Shown here: one piece after another, positions 1-24,274 of the stretch
Position numbering within the stretch: position 1 is the first letter of the stretch
How the letters are laid out: each line of letters begins with the position of its first letter
DNA from: Cliona cf. orientalis
Lineage: Eukaryota; Porifera; Demospongiae; Clionaida; Clionaidae
Reading direction: 5' to 3'
Length of the DNA: 64,000 nucleotides
Assembly (NCBI GenBank): GCA_963930775.1
Contig: OZ005693.1
Location: forward strand, 1,736,001-1,800,000
Program-made: the position numbers and the translations under genes
Notes under the pieces: model-generated
Databases searched by the model: none
What the model saw: only the letters and a program-made list of their open reading frames with translations
What the model was told of the DNA's origin: nothing

Positions 1-2391
1 AGAGGTACCATCAGGTGTTGTTGCAGTTGAAAGTTTCTCGGTACTGATGTGTGTAGTGGTAAGTGAGGACTTAGTAGTAGGGGGCATTGTTGTTATTGAT
101 GAGAATGATGATGATGATGATGTGATGCTAGCCTGTGTAGTGGTAACTGCTGGAGACTCAGTGATAGTGGGTACTATTGCAGTCTCAGTGCTAGCATGAC
201 ATTGTATGACAGTGGGACTGGCTAGAGATGTGTCAGAGACACAATTGCAATCTGTTGTAGTAGGCTCATCTGGTGTAGGTTGTGTAGTTACTGTAGCAGC
301 TGTTGTTGATGGAACGGTGATGGAATCAGGACAAGAATCTGCACCTTCATCTGTGCATATAAATAATTTATTGGCGATCCTTGATCATTTCTATAGCAAT
401 TATAAGAGAAATTCTTACCTAATACTACCAGAAATGTGATTTGTGGCTCACGATTAGTAATAGTATGAGGTTCAGTGAATAGATCAACAGTGGACCCTAG
501 TTGACCTTGAAAAACAAAGTTAGTTGGCCCTCCAGCTTTGAAGTAAATTACAAGATCATCATCGCGATATGATGGAATTTCAAGCCCAAGGAAATCACCA
601 GGTTGAACTGAGATGCGGAGATCTTCTCTCAGTGTACACTGTAAAGACTTAGTGTCGTTCATAATGGTTCCTTGATCATCATTGCATTGAGGATTTGATT
701 GCCTGATTCGAATAATAGAGCTTATCTTGTGATAGAGACCTGGATAAGTCTTATCTTCCCTCCAGATCTGAATCTTTGGATCTTTATCTCCTTCATCGGA
801 ATCCCATACAGCCACTGTTACTCTCACAATAGTCCCAAAACAGCCAAACTTCAATTCAGGGAATAATCTAGTGGTCACTCGTCTTCTATCAGGTAGTGAA
901 AGCATCACTCGTCCATCGATTGCTCCAGGAAATCCACTTAAGCAATGATCTGAATGTTAGAAAGGAACATTCCCACAATACTCACCCTTCACTATGCACA
1001 TACTCACCCATGTGTAGCTATAATATTATATTAATATCAATTATTGTGATTTGCCAAATACAAGATTGCAAGCACATGATTAATTTTACCTGATGTAAGA
1101 TTAAAGATAATCTGTGGTAGTTGTTGAGCAGTTACTGAACTTCTGTTAAGGGAAAGGTTGGTATTAGAGTTCAGCTGATTCGAATGCCTAAAGATGTAAT
1201 TCATTGGTCCTCGATTTGTGAACAAAATTTCATCACTATCGGTAGTATCTCTAGCAGGTAGCTCCAATCCCATGATATCTCCAGGTTGAACTGAAACTCG
1301 AAAATTGTCTTGCAAAATGCACAAGTATGTAATACCAACTATTCTTTGTGTAGCCACACATGCACCATCATGTATGGAAACATTTCCCACTTGGTAATAA
1401 CTTTCAGAACTCTTATGCCAGATTTGAACACGTGGATGAAGACCATCATCCAAAAATCTTCCACTCACAATGAACCCAACAACTGATGCATTGCATGTGA
1501 AATTCATTTCAGGGATAAGTAGAGTAGTCATGTTAGTAGCTACTGTACGACGGCCAACTGCAGATACTGGAACATCAGGGAATCCTCTGATACAGTTGCT
1601 ATCTGAATAGCGAGAATAAAAAAGCAAGAAACGTGTTGATCTTGAACGGCCACGGCACCTACCAACATGCCATAATAGATTTAATAATGTAGCTATAGTA
1701 CTTGCCTGATCCAAATTCTAGAGTAATCTGAGGTAGTTCCCTAACAAACCAGTTAATAGATCTCGAGAGGGAATATGACTCAGAGTACATAGAGAATTGG
1801 CTTTCGCTTGTATTGAAGTTAAACACATAGTTGGTTGGTCCACTGCTAACTCTTGCAAATGCCAGCCTGATATCGTCATTATACCCTGTTGGTAGGTAAA
1901 GTCCCAAAACGTCTCCAACTTGAACAGAGACACTGGCTCTCAGTGTCCGGTTCAGATTACAGTGAAATACTGTGACTCCTTGATGGCCGCTGGCTACTTC
2001 AGTTAGTCCGCCAACACATAAAGCACTGCTAATTTCCACACCAGGACTTGTCTTATAATAGGAGCCAAGTTGAGATGTATTTTTCCTCCAGACTTGAATC
2101 ATTGGGTCCTGGTCTCCAGGGTGAGTCTGATGCCTCAAAGCAGCTGTGTAGCCCGTTATGGTGCCATTGCAGACAAAATTCATCTCAGGGATGAGTCGTG
2201 TGTGGGGGAAAGCACGTAAGAATACACCATAGGTCAATCTGGTAGGAAAACCGTTAGTATAGCTGGCCGCATCTCCTCCTGTGAATATAATTGCATCAAT
2301 CTTTCCGCGGTATCATTAATTAATATTTACCTTGCAATTTTTCATGATAAATGATATAGAACCAAAGAAAGTACGAAATTACAGTATTCAT
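1..2391 (-). CDS. Extracellular repeat protein with signal peptide and Ser/Thr-rich stalk (3' end off window)
   Basis: Five exons read on the minus strand: 2331-2391, 1706-2278, 1090-1602, 419-949 and 350-1, the last continuing past the window edge. The start MNTVISYFLWFYII is a likely signal peptide. Exons 2, 3 and 4 each encode one copy of a repeat of about 175 residues, with a conserved [L]IPEMNFxCNGT-like entry, a P+IQVWRK-like motif, a 'SVQ[V]GDxLGLxLP' motif and a '[G]PTNYVF' motif. All junctions are phase 1, so each repeat is a symmetric exon unit. Exon 5 turns into a Thr/Ser-rich mucin-like stalk after a Cys-containing segment (CPDS, CNC). The exon 2 donor is CAG|GCAAGT, a GC-AG intron. 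I know this repeat only as a recurrent uncharacterised extracellular module of sponge proteins. A cell-surface receptor or adhesion role is inference. A membrane segment would lie off the window. Confidence 0.75.
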
Positions 2392-2926
2392 TTTGGCGTT
2401 CAATTCCGTAGCTTCTAGCTGCAAGATAAAATTGAAACGATCGTTAGGATTTTCAGTGCTACACTGAGTACGTATTGTAGGTATCATATTATCATGGCCG
2501 CGCCCATACGTCAGAGAGGGCGGGGCTTGTCTAACCACCATGTATTTGTGCATGAGTCAGAGTTGATTGAATGGGACAACGTCAGGTATTGTCATTACTC
2601 TAGCAATTCCTATGCTAGTGATGCTAGTCTGGTGGGCTATAAAGTATAATGATGCTACGTTAGCCATAACTGATCATGAGACAGCTTAGGATTAATAATA
2701 AAGAAAATCATCACATCAATACTTTACCCAACAATGTTACAATGTTCATCAGCTTTATATGGACATTATACTATAGGTACAGCATCATTCGTGGAAGCCA
2801 TTCATTTGCACTATGTATACCATTATTAAAAATACACACAATACGAACTATACATGAACACAACCAAACTATAATATTAAAATAATAATTATCAGATTCT
2901 ACATGTGTATAAGTAAGTTTTCAAAG
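2392..2926. other. Intergenic spacer between repeat-protein gene and GRAMD4
   Basis: No convincing gene. It holds the presumed promoter of the minus-strand repeat protein (a GC-richer patch at about 2497-2530, GGCCGCGCCC and GGGCGGGGC) and the 3' flank of GRAMD4, which is AT-rich. Short ORFs here show no family similarity. Confidence 0.5.
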
Positions 2927-5900
2927 TCATTGTCCAGCTTCCTGCTGATCATGTGACCCATCCTCCACCCCCTCATCCGACGATGGGTTGCCCCCTTCAT
3001 TATCTCGTTCATCATCACTGTCCATGGCAGCTGCACTATCGCCGATGGGGTCCGATCCCCACGGCAGGCCAAGGATCATCCCCTGGTCCAGGATGGAGCG
3101 ATAGGCCTGGTCACGATTCAACATGGCACTGAATGTGAACTGTAGAGGAGGTAGAAATTGATATGCTGATATCTCAATGCTTCGTAATAAAAAATTAATA
3201 ATTGAGTGCATGGGGGCAAGGGTGATTATACATGTATGAAAAACTTGACCACATCCCCAGTAGCTGCATAGTTCTAATGGTTCATATGGTAAAAGGTCGT
3301 CAATATAGTGCGTACACAGTCTAAGCCCATCGATGTCGGCGCCTCAATCGCAGAGATGGAGTCTGAGACCGACTCTCGACTTCGAGTTTCAATGCTTCAA
3401 TCAAAGGAGATGAACTCGACAGCACAGTACAGCTTCCGAACTTCAGATCGGTCGTGGCATTATGCGTGCTATAAATAGCGCAAGGCTAGCTATATTTATC
3501 CACAGGATTACATCAGCCAAGAGAACGCATGAAGTTCGGCCAGCGTTACTTGTCGGAGAAAGTAGCACTCAGCTTTTAATGTATTCGCTGGATATGTATG
3601 TAAGTTAATATATGATTCTTTGGATTTTCAGGTCTCAGAAGTGTTCTGTAAAGGCTCTGAATTTTAGCGCTATGACGACATAGGTTACATCATAATTACA
3701 ACATAATTACCTAATAACCGCAAAAAAGTAAATTTATACTGGGGATGTAATATGAAAACTTGACCACTTGCCTAGTAGCTACATGCATAATGGTTCATAT
3801 GGTAAACAGTCGTCAATATAGTGCGTACACACATTGATACTGGCGCCTCAATCGCAGAGATGGAGTCTGAGAGTCGACCGCAGCCGACTCTCGACCTCGA
3901 CACTGATAATTTTCAATCATAGGAGACGAACTCGACAGCTTCTGAACATCAGGTTAGTCGCGGCATGGCACACAGCGTGCGTGCTATATATAGCACTAGG
4001 CTAGCTTTATTTATCCACGGGATTACGTCAGTCAAGAGAACGCGTGAAGTTCGGCCGGCGGTACTTCACAGAGAAAGTAGCGCTCAGCTTATAATGTATT
4101 CGCTGGATACATGCGTCAGATACTCTACATATATACCGATTTTCAGGTCTCAGAAAGGCTCCACAGAGGCCCTGAATTTTCTGACAATTACCTCATAGAT
4201 TACGTCATCATTACCTAATAACCGCAGAAAAGTAAATTTCTACTAGGCAAGTAACAACACAGTGGAACTATAGCAGCCACCACTGGGGTGACAGTTGCTA
4301 TCTCAGGATGACTAGAGCATCTAGTCGAAACGTCGGCAAGTTTTACCGAACAGGATGACTAGAGCATCTAGTCAAAACGTCAGCAAGTTTTACCAAACAG
4401 GATGACTAGAGCATCTAGTCGAAATGTCAGTAAGTTTTACCAAACAGTTAAGTTGTCCGCAAAGAATCTTCGTTTGTTTCACTATTGGGGAATGAACCAA
4501 TCATCTCTGGGTTTTTCATGATATCATGGAGATGCAGTTGGGATCAAGGTGAGTGGCCGTTATAATATTATTATTAATTTTACGTACATGTACATAGGAG
4601 GGCTGCCTGCTAAGAACTACTATAAAGTTTACCGTCTCCCCCTGCCCCCAAATTCCTTACAAAATTAATAACACAACTATGCATGCCCTTTGAATTCTTA
4701 CCTTGTCTCCCCTCTTCAGGGTGACTTCAATGGACATGCCACTACCAGGCAGTACGGCAAAGGGCTTGGCTTTCACCACGTCCTTGACCAGCTTCAGACT
4801 GATGATGATTCTCTCAGGGTCACGAATCGCTCGGCCAACTCGCTCAAAACACAGGTGGCTGCGTAATAGAACAATACTGTGATATTCATGCACTACGTTC
4901 TGTAACTATGTACTATGAAAAATGTAGTGGACTCAGATATTCTATCCAGTAGGAATTTTTTTTACTAATTGAAGTTTATGCTGTTTTTACTACCAATATA
5001 TCACAATAGGGAAAGCTACATACTATCAATTATTATTTAGCATAATCAGAATGTCATTCTTTTAGGGCAGATATGTGTCTTTTTATGTGTCTCAACTGTA
5101 GGACGCTATGTACCACCTAAAAAAAAACTCCTTGGAATCCAACAAACTTCATTGCAGGATAATAAATATCATAGCTTGAATATGATGTGGATTTCTTTTT
5201 ACTCTCTCTTACCTATGAGTGAGAAACAGTTTCCCACTCTTGGTGAGAGAGAGAGGCCTGCTCCTATCCAGCAGAGAGCACCTTCGTCCAGAGCGCCACC
5301 AAGACAGCGGGACTTCCTCGGGAGAGAGCTGAAACCGCGAACAAAATGATGCCTCTTCCTCTGAGAGCTCCACCAGTGGGTTCCCAGTCCTACAACCTCC
5401 AATGCTCGTACCCGTACCCGAGGGAGAGTCCAGCCCCACGTCGGTCGAACTGGCTCCACTATTCCCTCCTGAAGAGGTGCTGGAAGTGATTGAGGTAGTG
5501 CTGCTGCTTATGCTACTGATGGTGGTGGTGTCTCGATTGGTGGACGCTATGTATCGCCTAGTTCGAGAGCTCCTCTGAAATCAAAGTGATGATATTATTA
5601 TCAAATTATTCATTGCAGGATGACAAAAAAAACCCATGTGAAGTGGATTTATTTAAATGCAGGCATTAATTGCTAACTTCCAGTACATGTACACACACAA
5701 TATTAACGTAATGTGGCATTAATGAAATAATACTGGTCTCACCAGTTGTTCTTCAGTGAGCGCTTGTCTTCTCACTAATTCCTCGTTAGTCGGAAGCTCC
5801 TTCCATAGTCGAGCAACAGTGTCATACTTCGCCTTAACCTACAATGTACAAATATTATGTTAAATGGACAAAATCAAGATATCCTTTATACCTTCGGGTA

Positions 5901-8881
5901 TTTTCTGTATACATTATCCATAATGAAGAGCTTGATACCAACACCAAAACCTATAAATAGTGCAGTTAATAATGTTGTAATCCTAATGTTGCTAAAAATA
6001 GACACAGTCGCCATACCGACTAGTGTCAGTGTCCATCCATTGGGGAGTATAAGAGAGAGAATAAAGAAAGAGCATAACGTAATGTAGAGCCTTTTGGTTG
6101 CCTCAGGGTAGTACCACAGAAACAGACTAAAAAGGAGGGAAGGAGAGAGAGAGAAAACGTTTCATTTCAGGATTTCATTTTGGGAGGGGGGGGGGCAAAC
6201 TGTACTTTTCAAGTTTCTCCAAGATATCTGAGAGTTGTCCTGATAGATTCTAAGAACATGAATGTCAAATCCCAGCATTAGGTCACATGATATGAGAAGA
6301 TGTACATGTTGTACATACGTTATCCATGCAGGCATACATGTACAATATACCTGGACGGCCTGTGCTACAGTCTTGACTACATGTATTTTGTCCTTAAACT
6401 TCAGCTCCTCCGGCTGCAATGAAAGGTACATGTACAATAATACAATCTCTCCCTCTTGAGAAGTTAAATCAATGTGGCCTGAAATTTCTATTTATCCGTG
6501 TGTAAGTACATATGTTTCTGTACTTACCGTGAAGTTCCTGACAGGTGCTGGAAATCCAAACTGTTCCGCCAGTCCACTGTAGAAACACACGATAGTATTA
6601 CACATGTAGACAGTATTGTTTACACAGTCCACTATGATTGTATAGGGAAGGGGAAAGGTCTAGCTTGCCTTTTTATATCTGCAAATATATAACATACATA
6701 CTAATTATTATGCAGACTGTCTCACCTGGTGTAGAGATAATTCATGGAGAGTTTGATGATGGCTATGAAAGCAACGACTTGCATGATCCAGCCATTCCAC
6801 ACACAGTACATGTATATCTGAGATGAGAGAGGGAGAGAGAAAGAGAGAGAGAGAGAGGGGGGGGGGGGGAGGGGGGGGGGGAGAGAGGAGATGAATAAAT
6901 GAAGAGAGGGAGCATTGCACTTACCAAGAATACCACCAGTGTTTCAGCCATCTTCTGCCACTGAAGTATGCCCTGCACTCCTCTACCGAATGCTGTCCAG
7001 GGCTTGCTCGATCGAGCTGTACCAGAAAAAATGAAGTAACTTGTTTATTTTTTTGGTAAAGGTTCTCCTTGAAAATATACAAGATTGTTATCATCTCAAC
7101 ATTAGAGATTCTAGCTGAACCTTGGCAAGGTAAATAATTCAACAAATTAACGATAATAAAAACAGAGAGATCTCCTGTTACATGTAAGCTGCTTACATAA
7201 TCTTTGAAGGTTATTTTTCAATCTATAAGGGAAAGATAACAGAAGTATAATAATATTATCATAAATGGTGACAGTAATTGATAGTACAGTGAAAATGAAT
7301 ACTAATGATGATGGTTTACTTTTTGGCGGCCAGAGCAGGCTCCTCCTGTGGCTCCTCTCCAGTGGACACCTCCTCAGTGAAGTCAGCAAGAAAGTCATAG
7401 AACTATAGGTGAGAAAGTATTGGTAAGAGAGAGACAGACAGACAGATAGACTGTGAAAGAGAGAGCACAGGGTGTGTGCTATTTGTGTGAAGTTCTTCTG
7501 ATAGGTGGGGCATTAGGAAATTAATTTTGGGGGTGGAGAGTCCCAAGGGTGCCCCAACTCTCCTTAATTATGAAACCTGCGCGTGTGCGTGTGTTTCATA
7601 GTAATAGCTTACCCTATTCCTGATCCTTTGAATCAAGCCTCTTCTCTCCTCGTTCCTCCTTTGTATCCGCTGAGCAACTCGACTATCAACTGCAAACGTT
7701 TATTTTATCACAAATATCACAAAGTTGTACAACTTCGATTTACTACACGCATATGTACATTGTGGTTACATATAAGTGCAACATAATGGACCCACACTTG
7801 AACCATTATAAATTGAATAATTATACACAATGAGAAGATTCTGTACCTCTGCCCGGAGAAATGCTGACTCGGTCAAATCCTTCCTCCGTCTCTTCGACCG
7901 TCAGTGTGCGTCCATCGACTACAGATGACCCTCTGCCGCTAGCCCCGCCCTTGTTCCCACCCACCGAAGCACCTTTGGATGGCGCCCCAGTAGCAGACTC
8001 AAGCTTCTTGGAGAGCTCCCGGTTCTCTCTGACTAGGTTCTGTAGCTCCTTGCGAGAATTCTCCTTCACTTTCGCTTTAAGCTCTTCAAGTTCTCCTACA
8101 GTACATGTATATAATGTACGTAATATTATGCACTTCCTTGGTAAAATTGATATAATTATCTGAAATTACATGTAGGAAGTTTACCCCCCCCCCCCCCCAC
8201 CCCTCTCTCGCTCTCTCTCTTCCTCCCTCCCTCCCTCCTTTGTCCTCTCTTCTCACTCTACGCACTTTTCAGCTCTTCCTTTTCAACCATTGAAGTCATC
8301 AGTTGCTCCTGCATGAGTCCCAGCTGTTGCTCATAGACCTCCTTCTCCGACATCTGCTGCCATGGCTTCAAGGTTGGCGGCTTACTACTTGGCTTTGACT
8401 TCACTACCTCTTCTTCCTCGCTTTTCACAACCTGACCAGCCTCTTCTTCATTGTCAACAGATACAGCACCGCTTCTCGCTCGCCCTCTTCCACTTAGATC
8501 TGGGGGTTTGGGACGCGGAGGGGGGTCATTTGCCGATGATGTACGTTCTTCCTCTCGATTTTCAGACTCGAAATCGTCTCCGCCGATGTCATCCAGAGCG
8601 CCAGGAACGTCAAATCCACTTATGTCGTCCGCCACGGCTTGTCGAAGCGCTTCGTGGTCCTCTATATCGTCGGCACTGTCGCTATGGGTGTCTCTGTCGT
8701 CCACGAACAAGAAGCCTTCATCGCTAGTCTGTCTCGCGGCGGCCGGTTTCGTGACTGAAAACACGGCATCTGCGGTCGAGGAAGACGGAACGCTGGAGGA
8801 GACTCGACTACCATCGCTACTGCCTCCAGTCCCAGCTCGTCTTCTCGCCTGAAGACGCTCCGCTACCTTTCTTCGTATCAT
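2927..8881 (-). CDS. GRAMD4: GRAM domain-containing protein 4 (GRAMD4), 14 exons
   Basis: Exons (5' to 3' on minus): 8266-8881, 7847-8095, 7613-7689, 7320-7402, 6925-7006, 6726-6817, 6528-6576, 6351-6413, 6206-6249, 5892-6126, 5743-5838, 5213-5574, 4702-4858, 2927-3139. The reading frame closes at every junction. In order: an acidic Ser-rich N-terminus longer than in vertebrates, a coiled coil (GELEELKAKVKENSRKEL), FYDFLADFTEEV, a membrane segment (VVFLIYMYCVWNGWIMQVVA), a helix ending in DILEKLENLFLWYYPEATK, a hairpin membrane region (LYITLCSFFILSLILP...IGFGVGIKLFIMD), then AKYDTVARLWKELP. The GRAM domain is split over exons 12-14 and includes the highly conserved FAVLPGSGM. A 44-nt microexon (6206-6249) is needed for the frame and supplies NLSGQLSDILEKLE. 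Vertebrate GRAMD4 is a membrane protein linked to apoptosis and TLR signalling. The same role in this animal is inference. The exon 10 acceptor side of exon 5 (7006) is the least certain junction. Confidence 0.93.
3243..4255. repeat. Two tandem diverged copies of a ~0.5-kb element in GRAMD4 last intron
   Basis: Copy A spans about 3243-3750 and copy B about 3757-4255, in the same orientation. They share long blocks (TCAATATAGTGCGTACACA, CTCAATCGCAGAGATGGAGT, GAAGTTCGGCC, ACCTAATAACCGCA). Each copy has its own matched inverted ends: ACATCCCCAGTA against TACTGGGGATGT in A, and ACTTGCCTAGTAG against CTACTAGGCAAGT in B. Both carry a TATA-like block (GCTATAAATAGC in A, GCTATATATAGC in B). No ORF is shared between copies. 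Confidence 0.75.
4304..4444. repeat. Tandem repeat, 3 x 47 bp
   Basis: Three units start at 4304, 4351 and 4398, each beginning CAGGATGACTAGAGCATC. Each unit contains a short palindrome, GACTAGAGCATCTAGTC. It lies in the last GRAMD4 intron beside the paired 0.5-kb elements. Confidence 0.9.
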
Positions 8882-9215
8882 GATTTAATATGGATCCTTC
8901 TTCAAGCGATCGCGATGGGATATGGATGTAGGGGGCGGAGCCAGAAACAAACAATTATCGGTACGTGGCGACCTTAGGTCACCGCTCGCTTCGACCCCTT
9001 ACCACATAATAGACACGATTATCGATACTGCACACAACAAAATCACATCATTGACACATCACTATAAGAAAAAAAAACCGGTACTAAAAAAAACACATGT
9101 AACCACACACACGCACTCAACATGAATTTCAAAACCTTGAACACAAGATATAAATTGTGAGTTCAGCCCCAAAATTTAATAATAATAATTATTAATAATT
9201 ATGTTGACGATAAAA
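8882..9215. other. Short spacer between GRAMD4 start and CERK stop
   Basis: Both flanking genes are on the minus strand, so this 334-bp interval must hold the GRAMD4 promoter and the CERK 3' region. I see no ORF of note and no recognisable regulatory motif. Confidence 0.4.
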
Positions 9216-21699
<12,484 letters not shown>

Positions 21700-22564
21700 A
21701 CTTATCCTACAGTATCTGAATAATTAAATACACGTACGCACGCACCGGTAGTCGCTCCCTCAGTGCCGATCAATATTATGGTGAAATTTTTAATCCGCCT
21801 TTACACCTGTTCGTAACAAATCCAAAGGTCGCTGGGGATCATCAATCTGTAGGTGTGTACTGTAGCTATCCCTGGTGAGCCCCGCGCAGATAGCGATTCA
21901 GGCGATCGATCCAGCAGCACGTATCGAGTGTCGTTGGTCTTTGTTCTGTATCGAAGCACTATTAGATGCACGTCGGTCCAGTATTAAGTAGCCCTCGATC
22001 GATTACTCCACTGGGGGGTCGAGGAGTCTAAACATGTACAAGCTAGATCACAATACAGCGAGCAATGATTATGGGCAGGGCACAGGAAATGTTTCCAAAT
22101 AACGCCACCTGTAAACAGTATTACCATGACCCATACCCATGCACGCGCACAAGAGCTGAAGAGCGTATCCAGGTCATATACGCAGCAGCGCTGCAGTGTC
22201 TAGTTTATGCAAGCAATCGTGCTTGCAAAAGCATATAGCTGAGGCTACTCAGTCAGTCTGATGTGTGGCCGCCGCCTGCCTGGTCTCGCTAGCCACACCC
22301 TTATGAGATTGAAGGGTGTGGCTATAATAATAACTGTTATACTGCAATATCATTTACGAATTAGCAGACACTCACTTAATGGACACGTTTCACACATGTG
22401 CACGTGCACTCTTGCTAACTAGTATATATAGGGTACCATATTTGGAAGGTGGTGCCAAATCATTGTGCACTCCCTCCTTCAACTCTGCCTTCAGCCTGTC
22501 ACATGGGTCTGCAGCTCAATCCCTGCTAAAACAGCATTGAAGGAACTGGCTAATCAGAATAATC
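21700..22564. promoter_or_regulatory. Divergent intergenic promoter region, CERK / PTDSS1
   Basis: 865 bp between the CERK start codon (minus) and the PTDSS1 start codon (plus). Nothing in it codes. The sequence alone shows no clear TATA box for either gene. I infer shared or overlapping promoters from the geometry only. Confidence 0.55.
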
Positions 22565-24274
22565 ATGTCTTCTTCCAATAGTGCAAAAATCGTAACATTT
22601 TCTGATGAAGGATCTCACAGTGTGAGCAGTTTAAACTCGCCATTGGGCGTACCTTCAACGAATAGACGCAAGCCACTTGATTCAGAACACAGTGCATGCA
22701 GTGCTGCACTTGAAAACTTGCAGTATACCCGAGCAAGGCTTCGATGCAGTCATCAACATCACCATCACCGGCGTAATCATCCGCTACAAGGAGATTCGGA
22801 ATCTTCCAATGGGAGCGAAGAGGAGGGATCAAGCCCCGAGTTTGAGGAGAGTACCCCCACCACTAGCGACGGAGACGGAGATCTGTCGTCGTGTTCTGAG
22901 ACCTGGGAAGAGGCGTGGTCATTAGTGAACGAGCACAAGGTGACAGAAATCACCATCAACTTTTTCTACCGACCTCGCACTTTGACGCTTCTCTTTCTCA
23001 TCACCCTAGTCCTCATTTTTGTAGCCTTTATTCGCGATGAAGAAGCAGATCCTGCCGCAAATATCGCAGCCGGGATTTATTCTCTCTCTTTCCTCTTTCT
23101 CTCGATCGGCCTCTTAGTGTTTCCAAACGGTCCATTTACTCGTCCTCACCCGGCCTTCTGGCGGTTGGTCTTTGGCGCTAGCGTCCTATACTTCCTACTC
23201 TTTGCGTTTATACTCTTTCAGCGATTCTCCGACGTACAGAATATGCTCATGTGGATCGATCCAGAGCTAAATGGCTCAAGCACGGATAGCACAAAGCTCT
23301 ATGCTGTGGACTGCAGTTTCACGTGGGACAACGTGAGTAGCAGGCTGGATGTTTTCATTCTTGCTCACTTCTTTGGCTGGATCTTCAAAGCCCTCCTAGT
23401 CAGACACACTGGCATTCTTTGGGCCATCAGCATCATGTGGGAGTGCACAGAACTATTTTTCGCACACGTTCTACCTAATTTTGCAGAATGCTGGTGGGAT
23501 GCGATAATTTTCGACGTGCTAATCTGCAACGGTCTTGGAATCTACTTTGGTATGTGGCTCTGTCAATGGATTGAGGTGAAGCAATTCCACTGGGAAAGCA
23601 TCAAAGACATCAAGGGAGCTAGAGGGAAGCTGAAAAGAGCCGTGCTCCAGTTTACGCCTCAGGAATGGTCGAAGACCCACTGGATGAGCTATAGCTCTCC
23701 GTACATGCGTACTCTAGCCATTTTCGTTCTCATTCTGCTCTTTCAGATCAGTGAGCTAAACACCTTTCTACTCAAGCATATACTCTACGTACCGACAAGT
23801 CACTATCTAGTCTCTTTACGCCTTGCACTGATGTGTCTCATAGCTGCACCATCACTACGCCAGTACTATGTCTACGTTACGGATAGGACTTGTATGCGGC
23901 TTGGAACTCAGGCGTGGGTATATTTTGCGATCATGGTCACAGAGTTGCTCTTCTCAGTGAAATTTGGCATGCGGATTCTCCCCAGGCCTGCATTCCTCTA
24001 TGTAATCGGCTGGCTCGTGCTGATCTTGCTTGTTAGCGCGTGTGCAGTCACGATGCTTATAAGGACAAGCCTGAAGGAGAGGATCTGGGGATCCGGACAA
24101 GGTGGCAAGGTCCATCTCACTGCAGCTGCACCCCGCGGTCGTACTAAGCATGTTGACGTTGTATCTGTGGTGGATAATAGTAATGGCGAGATGGATGAGT
24201 CCACCGTGCTGCAGCAAAGTGTCCGGCAGAGGAGAAGCAGGAAACATCATGAGCATTTTCGTGTTAGGAAGTGA
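22565..24274 (+). CDS. PTDSS1: Phosphatidylserine synthase 1 (PTDSS1), single exon
   Basis: An uninterrupted 569-residue ORF. Residues 1-125 are a Ser/His/acidic extension (RCSHQHHHHRRNH, GSEEEGSSPEFEES). The rest is a polytopic PSS protein with YRPRTLTLL, FPNGPFTRPHPAFWR, LPNFAECWWD, RAVLQFTP, ELNTFLLKHI and APSLRQYYVYVTD, closer to vertebrate PTDSS1 (FPNGPFTRPHPA, APTVRQYYAYLTD) than to PTDSS2. The enzyme exchanges serine for choline on phosphatidylcholine in the ER or mitochondria-associated membrane (family knowledge). About ten hydrophobic segments are visible. The C-terminus is basic (RQRRSRKHHEHFRVRK). It has no introns, while the long multi-exon genes beside it do. The start codon follows a purine at -3 (ATCATG). 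An AATAAA lies 102 nt past the stop. Confidence 0.96.
   Translation: MSSSNSAKIVTFSDEGSHSVSSLNSPLGVPSTNRRKPLDSEHSACSAALENLQYTRARLRCSHQHHHHRRNHPLQGDSESSNGSEEEGSSPEFEESTPTTSDGDGDLSSCSETWEEAWSLVNEHKVTEITINFFYRPRTLTLLFLITLVLIFVAFIRDEEADPAANIAAGIYSLSFLFLSIGLLVFPNGPFTRPHPAFWRLVFGASVLYFLLFAFILFQRFSDVQNMLMWIDPELNGSSTDSTKLYAVDCSFTWDNVSSRLDVFILAHFFGWIFKALLVRHTGILWAISIMWECTELFFAHVLPNFAECWWDAIIFDVLICNGLGIYFGMWLCQWIEVKQFHWESIKDIKGARGKLKRAVLQFTPQEWSKTHWMSYSSPYMRTLAIFVLILLFQISELNTFLLKHILYVPTSHYLVSLRLALMCLIAAPSLRQYYVYVTDRTCMRLGTQAWVYFAIMVTELLFSVKFGMRILPRPAFLYVIGWLVLILLVSACAVTMLIRTSLKERIWGSGQGGKVHLTAAAPRGRTKHVDVVSVVDNSNGEMDESTVLQQSVRQRRSRKHHEHFRVRK

Noticed and set aside
4304..4444. Possible CRISPR-like array
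   Set aside because: Three contiguous 47-bp units without distinct spacers in a eukaryotic intron; a simple tandem repeat.
6127..6350. Apparent frameshift in GRAMD4 between exons 8 and 10
   Set aside because: Resolved by the 44-nt exon at 6206-6249, which restores both frame and conserved sequence.
8362..8852. Plus-strand ORFs of 121 and 133 codons
   Set aside because: Antisense shadows of GRAMD4 exon 1, whose minus-strand frame joins the rest of the gene.
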